The notes beneath the pieces are model-generated. The model ran no database searches. It was not told the origin of the DNA and saw only the letters and a program-made list of their open reading frames with translations. The translations under genes were made by a program, and so were the position numbers. From positions 2,900,201 to 2,964,200 of the forward strand of contig OX453276.1 of the NCBI GenBank assembly GCA_949710005.1: 64,000 nt of DNA. The letters run 5' to 3'. The DNA is from Ricordea florida. Lineage: Eukaryota; Cnidaria; Anthozoa; Corallimorpharia; Ricordeidae. Below, one piece after another: positions 1-10,200 of this stretch; the stretch's first letter is position 1; each line of letters starts with the position of its first letter.

Positions 1-941
1 CGCTTCAGCTTCGAGGAAGCTCTTGTCAGCCGCTTGCTGATACTCCACAAAGGTCTCAAACATTTTATCAAACTTACTAAATACATCAGAAGCGGTTTTC
101 CTCTTTTTATTTGCTTTTAAGACGGCCGACTGACGGAGTACCGGCTTCTTTGTTTCATCGGTGTCCGTTGCACCTGAAGGAACAACATGGCGACCGCCAA
201 AACTTTTAAAAATCGGCTTAAACAATATAGCTAAGAGAGAAATAAAAGATGTTAAAGACTTATGGTATAGTTATCTCAATACTACACTGTAATACGAGTA
301 CACCTGTCTTGTATCTGCTTGTATGCATATCAAAAACTCTCAAATACGGCATGACTGAACAAAACATTCACAGACGACGTCATATGTTGCTGTTGGAAAC
401 AATTCTATTGTCTGGCCGTCCAATCTGAAAGCATTTTATAACTCTTACCTGTTAACGCTGTCACACAATCGAGAGCTTTGCCAAGGTTTTCCGACTTTTC
501 TTTGCTGCAGCAAGGGTTGTTTACGTTCGGTTCAACGTTTTCTGCTCTTGTCGTTTCATCTTCATCTTCGCCATCGATGGAAATTGTTGCGGACTTTATA
601 ATTATTTTTGGTTTGGTACATGGCTTGTCCGACAACAGCTCGTCCACTTCGTCAAAGAAAGCCGGCTTCTTCTTTGGTGTGGCATTTCCCGTCCTGGCGC
701 ATTCGTCTTTGTAGCTTCTATAGGCGCTTGTTAAAGTATGAATTCGTGTCTTACAGCTGCCGTCGTCTCTGTCTTCATAGCCTGCAGCTCGCAGATATGT
801 CGCAATTTCTAGCCATATAGGCTTTTTTCTTGTACATGAGTTGAGCTGGAGCTGGATATTCTCGTCTCCCCATTTTTCAAGTAACAGGAGGGTTTCTTTG
901 TGCTCCCAAACTCTTCCGCGAGTTTTGGTTTCTGCCGCCAT
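1..941 (-). CDS. Myb/SANT-like (trihelix) protein of a transposon, partial
   Basis: Two exons are visible: 449-941 (start ATG at 941) and 1-173, which stays open at the window edge. The donor GTAAGA follows base 449 and the acceptor TTCCTTCAG precedes base 173; the join makes one split Gly codon. Residues about 8-100 look like a Myb/SANT-like trihelix domain: spaced Trp residues (VWEHKE, KPIWLEI), a basic SCKTRIHTL stretch and a KKPAFFDEVDELL helix typical of the DNA-binding partner proteins of PIF/Harbinger transposons. An acidic segment (DGEDEDE) follows, then a Lys/Arg-rich stretch (KANKKRK) that could be a nuclear signal, then an amphipathic helix ending FLEAEA at the edge. The role would be binding transposon ends. 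No transposase gene is in view. Family call is from pattern memory; it could also be a domesticated host MSANTD gene. Confidence 0.7.
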
Positions 942-1117
942 TTTGAATGTGTTTTATTAAACACGATTGTTAAACTACCTCTCGAGGTCGGTTTGTTAAA
1001 CACGGTTTTAGACGTGTTTTATTAAACGCACCCGCAGTGTGAACGGCTAGTTTTATTAAATCTGTTTATCAAAACCAGTTTTAAACATGTTTAAGCTTTG
1101 GTGTGAACGGGGTATTA
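1..1117 (-). mobile_element. PIF/Harbinger-like DNA transposon, one end
   Basis: The Myb/SANT gene is followed upstream (942-1117) by repeated subterminal motifs such as TTTATTAAAC and GTTTGTTAAACACGG and two GTGTGAACGG blocks (near 1038 and 1102). The outer edge seems to be GGTGTGAACGGGGTA at about 1100-1115, followed by TTA, which would fit the 3-bp target of Harbinger elements. The other end lies outside the window, so neither the inverted repeat nor the target duplication can be confirmed. The element sits in the last intron of UQCRB, in opposite orientation. Confidence 0.5.
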
Positions 1118-1174
1118 GTTATTTAGACAATGATGTAATGACTAATTCAGTATTTCACTGATATTTGTTTCCAG

Positions 1175-1252
1175 GATATTCCATATCTTCTTCCATACAT
1201 TGAAAAGACCAAGAAAGAAAGACAAGAACGGGAGTTTTGGGACCATAAATGA
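1175..1252 (+). CDS. UQCRB: UQCRB, cytochrome bc1 complex subunit 7, last exon
   Basis: A TTTGTTTCCAG acceptor is followed by 26 codons including TGA. The peptide contains YLLPYIEK and KKERQEREFW, which match the end of mitochondrial complex III subunit 7 (human UQCRB ends with a YLEPYLKEV...RKEREEW block). The subunit sits on the matrix side of complex III, which moves electrons from ubiquinol to cytochrome c. The rest of the gene is left of the window, beyond the transposon that fills at least 1.1 kb of this last intron. The exon starts in phase 0. Identification rests on this short but distinctive C-terminus. Confidence 0.72.
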   Translation, partial: DIPYLLPYIEKTKKERQEREFWDHK

Positions 1253-1397
1253 TTTTTCTGCTGTCTGAAAACTTTGAATAATTATTTACCAGAAAAAAAC
1301 CTCTTGTGTAAATGGCCTTTCATTTGTGAGATTCTACTGTTTGTGAGAAAAAAGATTTTCTGCCATCTCTTTAACTTTCTTATTACCTTCTGGAGGA

Positions 1398-1403
1398 AAT
1401 AAA
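1398..1403 (+). terminator. Poly(A) signal AATAAA for UQCRB
   Basis: AATAAA lies about 146 bases after the UQCRB stop codon, a normal 3' UTR length. A second AATAAA near 1685 could serve a longer form. Confidence 0.5.
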
Positions 1404-1936
1404 GTGTTTTGGATAGGGTTTTAAAGGACCGTTCTGACCATCAGTCTGAAAATAGCATCCACTGTTAAGTATCACTACATATGTGAGATATGTTCATGAT
1501 TGTGACATAATGTTTGGAGCACATCAGACCAAAGTCCAATGATTTTTATGCCAGTTCAGGGTTCTCTGTATTTACCCATTCAGCCATGGTTTTGATTATG
1601 ATGTGTATTGGTTGCCTCCGTCTCTCTTTTGATGTGGGGTTAATTTCTGCTGTTTACCATACCATAAACCTGTTTTCATTTCCCAATAAAGCAGGAGTTT
1701 GATTTCCTTAAAGACTGGTTGGTGTACTTTTGAATGTGGATTAGTCAGTTCCTTTGATGCACTGTGATCTGGAGTGATATCAGGTCATAAATCCAAAACC
1801 AGATCACAACCAAGGAACGCAGCCTGGAAGTTGCCTTATGGGACCAATAAATTTACAATGAACTACCACAGTTCATCTCAAAACAAAACAATTGCATTTA
1901 TTCAAAAGAGCAACAACCCAATTATGCACCATCAGT

Positions 1937-2038
1937 ACACCCCCCCACCCCCCACAGTCCACCATTGCCAAACAGTAATTCAACTTGTACCCCCCCCCCC
2001 CCCAACAGTCCACCATTGCCAAACAGTAATTAAACTTG
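1937..2038 (+). repeat. Two-copy direct repeat with poly-C tract
   Basis: CAGTCCACCATTGCCAAAC plus AGTAATT and AACTTG occurs twice, about 50 bases apart, each copy preceded by a run of C. The rest of 1260-2700 holds no recognisable gene; the small open frames there lack any family signature. Confidence 0.7.
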
Positions 2039-2705
2039 AACAATGTTCTTTTGAGTAATTTTAGAAAGTAAAAGAGTCTTGGTATAAAAACCTCTGCAGA
2101 AGATTGGTTATAAGGGCTGGGTCTAACTTAAACTTGATGCTGTGAGCTATTAGCTTAATTTATTAGATTTGCTGTTTTTTTTTTTCAAACACGTTAAATT
2201 CAAAAATTGTTTAACAATAAACTGAATTTGACTTATCAAGATGTCTTCACTTTTCTTTATAATGGGACACATGCCAAAATTACTACAAGAAATAGCTCAC
2301 TACAATACATTAAGTTCTCTAAAAATGCAACAAACACTCAAAACAACAGAGGATGAAATGCTTAAAACATTTTCATTTCAAACAAATAACTCTAGCCTCA
2401 ACTACTTGCGGTTATTTGTTATGTGTCTTAAACTAGAGGGAAATATTGCCAGGTACTATGTTAGAAGCAAGTGTAAGCATATCACTTCTTCCTGCTGTTT
2501 CCATATACTTGTTATCATATCACAATGGAATCTCTTCATATTTTTCAAATAAGGAAAACATGTAAGAATATCACAGCAGTTCACCAGTTGTAGTAATTAC
2601 CTTACATTCTTGTTATCACTATTCATTTTCTACGTAGTGATACCACTGGGAAAATTTAAAAGCAGATAAAAAATAATGTATACCTATATATATATATATG
2701 TTACA

Positions 2706-2849
2706 GGTTAAATTTGATTTCGGGTCAAAATGATTTAACCTAGGTTGGTTCGTAATTTTTTTGTCTATGTTTATGATAATGAATAGCAGACACAGAAATT
2801 ACAAACCACCCTAGGTTAAATCATTTTGACCTGAAATCAAATTTAACCC
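2706..2849. mobile_element. Palindromic foldback MITE
   Basis: The left arm (GGTTAAATTTGATTTC..., 2706-2760) is repeated inverted as the right arm (...GAAATCAAATTTAACC, 2790-2848) with few mismatches, around a short AT-rich loop. The whole element could fold into one hairpin of about 60 bp. Flanks are TA-rich. Confidence 0.8.
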
Positions 2850-2859
2850 ATATCATATA

Positions 2860-2985
2860 AATTTTTTTTTTATTTAATTTTCTTTTTCAGCAAAAAAAAA
2901 CAAACAAAAAAAAACAAAAAAAAAAACAAAAAAAACAAAACAAAAAAAAAACAACAACAACAAAAAAAAACAAAACCCCACCCCC
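2860..2985. repeat. A-rich low-complexity tract
   Basis: Long T run, then A runs broken by single C bases (CAAAAA-type repeats). No coding content; the open frame on the minus strand is only Phe/Cys from this tract. Confidence 0.9.
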
Positions 2986-3516
2986 ATATAAATTGTGGTT
3001 CAATTTTATCTTCGTTTGTTTCAAACTCATTATTATACATTACCATACCACAAACAAAAAACAAAGGAAAACAAAACTTAAACTGAGACACAACATAGAA
3101 GTTGATCACTGTAATTTTTCTCAGACTGAAAGGGTTGAGAATGTTATGCTATGGAGACAATATGTGGTAATCAACCTTTGACTTCAGTCCAAACCAGAAC
3201 AACATTAAATAAAAAGGCAGATTGAAAGGAGGGCTTACTGGGTTTTACAATGAATTGATGGTACATTACTTATAAAAATAATTCTACCTAATATTTAAGA
3301 ATATTATACGGCAGAAAATAATTTGGAAGACTATTATAAATTGTCATTTAAGGGACACATAATTGTCAATGTTTGCTTGCGCAAGTAGAGTCTCGAAGCA
3401 CAAACAATTCACTTTCACAATCTACATTGCCACTTCTCCCTTGTCACGTCCACCTGCAGTTACAATACACTTGCAGTGAGAGAAGGAATCTTGGAAACTC
3501 TGGTTATAGCTCATTA

Positions 3517-3718
3517 TCGGGGGTGGAAGCGGAATCATGAATCATGGCTGTAAAATTAGGAGGAATCATGAATTTTCGCGTTGAAAACTTGGGAATCATG
3601 AGAAACAGTTAAATCATGAATATCGAAACAAAATTGCTAATGAATCATGAATTGTTAGGGTAAAAAAGGACAGGAATCATGAATATCGAAGGTCGAATGA
3701 TTCCACTTCCACCCCTGA
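3517..3718. mobile_element. Short TIR element with AATCATGAAT internal repeats
   Basis: Ends are TCGGGGGTGGAAGCGGAATC and its near-perfect inverse ending in GATTCC-ACTTCC-ACCCCTGA. The element is flanked by identical TCATTA sequences (3511-3516 and 3719-3724), a 6-bp target duplication. Inside are about six copies of AATCATGAAT, some extended by ATCGAA. It has no coding capacity. Confidence 0.8.
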
Positions 3719-4230
3719 TCATTAGCACATTATTTCAAAACTCAAACCACCTTAAAGAGATCCTTTATTAACCAGTTTTTTTTTCTGTAAAATATAGATG
3801 CCTTATTGACCGAGGATGAGGTCAAGATGGCTGCATGTTGGCTAAGTTCTTTTTTCTGTTTTTACACAGCGAGAGGTAGCCAAGGTCAATAAAATTGCCA
3901 ATCTTGACAAAAAAGCTTGGTCAATAATGGATTTTATTATGTGGCCATTTTGTTTTGTTTATCTTGCCTGCTCAGGTAGCCAATCAGAACTCAGGATTCA
4001 CCTCATCTTGCCAGCTCAGAGAACCAGCCATATCATGTTCTTAAAAACTCCATTTTAGATAGAACCAGTAAAAAGGAGCACAGTAAAAATAACGGAGTCA
4101 TATTCCATCCACAATCCTACCCAAAGTCATGTTTGTGTTGGGTAATTTTGTTTTCCATTAATCACTTAATACATGTGCATCTAAATAAAAAATAATTATG
4201 TCCTTGATTAAGACTACACTACATGTAGCT

Positions 4231-7200
4231 TCAACAACAACCACTCTTCTGTGGTTCTCCTGCAGGAACTTTGCCCGAATCCTGCATCCTTGGCATTGAT
4301 GTTGAGTTGCTTGTTAACATGATTGAATCTGGGTCCTTTGGAATACTCATGAAGTCATTTGCTTTTTCATTTTCTAAAATCTGTTCAAAATGTTAACAAA
4401 AAAGAAAAGCATAATATTAGGAATGGGTTTCTGTTTTAGTTACATGCAGTTACTGAAGCAAAAACTGTTATTGGAAAAAAAATGCCAAATTAACGCAACC
4501 GAGTGAAACTGTTTCATCCTTATGTTTGACCAATTATTTGCTAGTTCCCTTGCAATATTTAATACAGTCTCATGTGACCAGATAATGAGAAGACTTCCAT
4601 TTGAATCCAACTTGCATACCACCATGAATCATGGAACCTTCTAGGCACTTGATATCTATTCTGTGACAAATAGGAAGTACAGAAAATTGACCTTTTCTTG
4701 GAATCGAAAGCTGAAACTTGTAGTCTTATAATTGTTAGATAGCAGGTATGTTTACCTTTGAAACAAGATATTTTGCAGCATCTGAGATGTTGATATCTTC
4801 CTTTGCAGAGGTTTCAAACCATCCAATAAATCCTTTGTCAGCACAATACTCATCCATTTGACTAGCATTGTTCACTAAACCCTCCTTAGCTTGATCACAC
4901 TGAACAAAAAAAGACGAAACATTCTATATTACTATGTACAGGACCAGAGGCATACAATGACTATACTGGAAAGCTACTGAACAGTACTGTACTGTGGTAC
5001 TGTTTGTTTTACTATACAGTGTGGTTCTAACTTTTTCATCTGTGGATCAAACCATGCAGTGTGACCATTCTTTGTAAAGCTACTGAACAGTACTGTACTG
5101 TGGTACTGTTTGTTTTACTAAACACTGTGGTTCTATCTTTTTCATCTGTGGATCAAACCATGCAGTGTGACCATTCTTTGTAAAGCTACTGAACAGTACT
5201 GTACTGTGGTACTGTTTGTTTTACTATACAGTGTGGTTCTAGCTTTTTCATCTGTGGATCAAACCATGCAGTGTGACCATTCTTTGTAAAGCTACTGAAC
5301 AGTACTGTACTGTGGTACTGTTTGTTTTACTATACAGTGTGGTTCTAACTTTTTCATCTGTGGATCAAACCATGCAGTGTGACCATTCTTTGTAAAGCTA
5401 CTGAACAGTACTGTACTGTGGTACTGTTTGTTTTACCATACAGTGTGGTTCTAACTTTTTCATCTGTGGATCAAACCATGCAGTGTGACCATTCTTTGTA
5501 AAGCTACTGAACAGTACAGTACTGTGGTACTGTTTGTTTTACTATACAGTGTGGTTCTAACTTTTCATCTGTGGATCAAACCATGCAGTGTGAACATTGT
5601 TGTAAAGCTACTGAACAGTACTGTACTGTGGTACTGTTTGTTTTACTATACAGTGTGGTTCTAACTTTTTCATCTGTGGATCAAACCATGCAGTGTGATC
5701 ATTCTTTGTAAAGCTACTGAACAGTACTGTACTGTGGTACTGTTTGTTTTACTATACAGTGTGGTTCTAGCTTTTTCATCGGTGGATCAAACCATGCAGT
5801 GTGACCATTCTCTGTAAAGCTACTGAACAGTACTGTACTGTGGTACTGTTTGTTTTACTATACAGTGTGGTTCTAACTTTTTCATCTGTGGATCAAACCA
5901 TGCAGTGTGACCATTATTTGTAAAGCTACTGAACAGTACTGTACTGTGGTACTGTTTGTTTTACTGTACAGTGTGGTTCTAACTTTTTCATCTGTGGATC
6001 AAACCATGCAGTGTGACCATTCTTTGTAAAGCTACTGAACAGTACTGTACTGTGGTACTGTTTGTTTTACTATACAGTGTGGTTCTAACTTTTTCATCTG
6101 TGGATCAAGCCATGCAGTGCGACCATTCTCTGTAAAGCTACTGAACAGTACTGTACTGTGGTACTGTTTGTTTTACTATACAGTGTGGTTCTAGCTTTTT
6201 CATCTGTGGATCAAACCATGCAGTATGACCATTCTTTGTAAAGCTACTGAACAGTACTGTACTGTGGTACTGTTTGTTTTATTATACAGTGTGGTTCTAA
6301 CTTTTTCATCTGTGGATCAAACCATGCAGTATGACCATTCTTTGTAAAGCTACTGAACAGTACTGTACTGTGGTACTGTTTGTTTTACTATACAGTGTGG
6401 TTCTAACTTTTTCATCTGTGGATCAAGCCATGCAGTGTGACCATTCTCTGTAAAGCTACTGAACAGTACTGTACTGTGGTACTGTTTGTTTTACTATACA
6501 GTGTGGTTCTAACTTTTTCATCTGTGGATCAAACCATGCAGTGTGACCATTCTTTGTAAAGCTACTGAACAGTACTGTACTGTGGTACTGTTTGTTTTAC
6601 TATACAGTGTGGTTCTAACTTTTTCAGCTGTGGATCAAGCCATGCAGTGTGACCACTCTCTGTAAAGCTACTGAACAGTACTGTACTGTGGTACTGTTTG
6701 TTTTACTATACAGTGTGGTTCTAACTTTTTCATCTGTGGATCAAGCCATGCAGTGTGACCATTCTCTGTAAAGCTACTGAACAGTACTGTACTGTGGTAC
6801 TGTTTGTCTTACTATACAGTGTGGTTCTATCTTTTTCATCTGTGGATCAAACCATGCAGTGTGACCATTATTTGTAAAGCTACTGAACAGTACTGTACTG
6901 TGGTACTGTTTGTTTTACTATACTGTGTGGTTCTATCTTTTTCATCTGTGGATCAAACCATGCAGTGTGACCATTCTTTGTAAAGCTACTGAACAGTACT
7001 GTACTGTGGTACTGTCTGTTTTACTGTATAGCGTGGTTCAATCTTTTTCATCGGTGGATCAAACCATGTAGTGTGACCATTCTTTGTAAAGCTACTGAAC
7101 AGTACTGTACTGTGGTACTGTTTGTTTTACTGTACAGTGTGGTTCTAACTTTTCATCTGTGGATCAAACCATGCAGTGTGACCATTCTTTGTAAAGCTAC

Positions 7201-10200
7201 TGAACAGTACTGTACTGTGGTACTGTTTGCTTTACTATACAGTGTGGTTCTAACTTTTTCATCTGTGGATCAAACCATGCAGTGTGACCATTCTTTGTAA
7301 AGCTACTGAACAGTACTGTACTGTGGTACTGTTTGTTTTACTGTACAGTGTGGTTCTAACTTTTTCATCTGTGGATCAAGCCATGCAGTGTGACCATTCT
7401 TTGTAAAGCTACTGAACAGTACTGTACTGTGGTACTGTTTGTTTTACTGTACAGTGTGGTTCTAACTTTTTCATCTGTGGATCAAGCCATGCAGTGTGAC
7501 CATTCTTTGTAAAGCTACTGAACAGTACTGTACTGTGGTACTGTTTATTTTACTATACAGTGTGGTTCTATCTTTTTCATCTGTGGATTAACCCTTTAAC
7601 CCCTGAGATCAAAATCTGAATTCTTCTAACTGATCTCAATACATCTTACATTACAACAGTGTGGAGATTTTGATGTTATATCAACAAAAACCTATACAAG
7701 TTTTCAGATTGCATATTCTCATGAGCTCTATGGTTGCCTTTGTAGTATTATGTTTAAGAGAAGATACATGTTGGTCACTCTCAGGGAGTAAAGGGTTAAA
7801 CCATGCAGTGTGACCATTATTTGTAAAGCTACTGAACAGTACTGTACTGTGGTACTGTTTGTTTTACTATACTGTGTGGTTCTAACTTTTTCATCTGTGG
7901 ATCAAACCATGCAGTGTGACCATTCTTTGTAAAGCTACTAAACAGTACTGTACTGTGGTACTGTCTGTTTTACTGTATAGCGTGGTTCAATCTTTTTCAT
8001 CGGTGGATCAAACCATGTAGTGTGACCATTCTTTGTAAAGCTACTGAACAGTACTGTACTGTGGTACTGTCTGTTTTACTGTATAGTGTGGTTCAATCTT
8101 TTTCATCTGTGTATCAAACCATGCAGTGTGACCATTCTTTGTAAAGCTACTCAACAGTACTGCACTGTAGTACTGTTTGTTTTACTTTACAGTGTGGTTC
8201 TAACTTTTTCATCTGTGTATCAAACCATGCAGTGTAACCATTCTTTGTAAAGCTACTGAACAGTACTGTACTGTGGTACTGTTTGTTTTACTATACAGTG
8301 TGGTTCTAACTTTTTCATCTGTGGATCAAGCCATGCAGTGTGACCATTCTCTGTAAAGCTACTGAACAGTACTGTACTGTGGTACTGTTTGTTTTACTAT
8401 ACAGTGTGGTTCTAACTTTTTCATCTGTGGATCAAGCCATGCAGTGTGACCATTCTCTGTAAAGCTACTGAACAGTACTGTACTGTGGTACTGTTTGTCT
8501 TACTATACAGTGTGGTTCTATCTTTTTCATTTGTGGATCAAACCATGCAGTGTGACCATTATTTGTAAAGCTACTGAACAGTACTGTACTGTGGTACTGT
8601 TTGTTTTACTGTACAGTGTGGTTCTAACTTTTTCATCTGTGGATCAAACCATGCAGTGTGACCATTCTTTGTAAAGCTACTGAACAGTACTGTACTGTGG
8701 TACTGTTTGTTTTACTGTACAGTGTGGTTCTAACTTTTCATCTGTGGATCAAACCATGCAGTGTGACCATTCTTTGTAAAGCTACTGAACAGTACTGTAC
8801 TGTGGTACTGTTTGCTTTACTATACAGTGTGGTTCTAACTTTTTCATCTGTGGATCAAACCATGCAGTGTGACCATTCTTTGTAAAGCTACTTAACAGTA
8901 CTGTACTGTGGTACTGTTTGTTTTACTGTACAGTGTGGTTCTAACTTTTTCATCTGTGGATCAAGCCATGCAGTGTGACCATTCTTTGTAAAGCTACTGA
9001 ACAGTACTGTACTGTGGTACTGTTTGTTTTACTGTACAGTGTGGTTCTAACTTTTTCATCTGTGGATCAAGCCATGCAGTGTGACCATTCTTTGTAAAGC
9101 TACTGAACAGTACTGTACTGTGGTACTGTTTATTTTACTATACAGTGTGGTTCTATCTTTTTCATCTGTGGATTAAACCATGCAGTGTGACCATTCTTTG
9201 TAAAGCTACTGAACAGTACTGTACTGTGGTACTGTTTGTTTTACTATACAGTGTGGTTCTAACTTTTTCATCTGTGGATCAAACCATGCAGTGTGACCAT
9301 TCTTTGTAAAGCTACTGAACAGTACTGTACTGTGGTACTGTTTGTTTTACTGTACAGTGTGGTTCTAACTTTTTCATCTGTGGATCAAGCCATGCAGTGT
9401 GACCATTCTTTGTAAAGCTACTGAACAGTACTGTACTGTGGTACTGTTTGTTTTACTGTACAGTGTGGTTCTAACTTTTTCATCTGTGGATCAAGCCATG
9501 CAGTGTGACCATTCTTTGTAAAGCTACTGAACAGTACTGTACTGTGGTACTGTTTATTTTACTATACAGTGTCGTTCTATCTTTTTCATCTGTGGATCAA
9601 ACCATGCAGTGTGACCATTCTTTGTAAAGCTACTGAACAGTACTGTACTGTGGTACTGTTTGTTTTACTATACAGTGTGGTTCTAACTTTTTCATCTGTG
9701 GATCAAACCATGCAGTGTGACCATTCTTTGGAAAGCTACTGAACAGTACTGTACTGTAGTACTGTTTGTTTGACTGTACAGTGTGGTTCTAACTTTTTCA
9801 TCTGTGGATCAAACCATGCAGTGTGACCATTCTCTGGAAAGCTACTGAACAGTACTGTACTGTGGTACTGCTTGTTTTACTGTACAGTGTGGTTCTAACT
9901 TTTTCATCTGTGGATCAAACCATGCAGTGTGACCATTCTTTGGAAAGCTACTGAACAGTACTGTACTGTAGTACTGTTTGTTTTACTGTACAGTGTGGTT
10001 CTAACTTTTTCATCTGTGGATTAAACCATGCAGTGTGACCATTCTTTGAAAAGCTACTGAACAGTACTGCACTGTGATTAAATTGTTTTACTATAAAATT
10101 AATAAAATTAGTTACCTTGTTTGCCAGGAGAACAACAGGGATTGGATATCCACTGGGAAGCGCCACTTTGGCATCAAGGTCATTTTTCCATTTCTGAACA

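Noticed and set aside
2870-3109. Phe/Cys-rich 79-codon frame
   Set aside because: A translation of the A-rich low-complexity tract.
7073-7300. 75-codon hydrophobic open frame, identical at 8658-8885
   Set aside because: It lies wholly within the 106-bp satellite. The unit length shifts frame each copy, and the two copies match only because the array block was duplicated.
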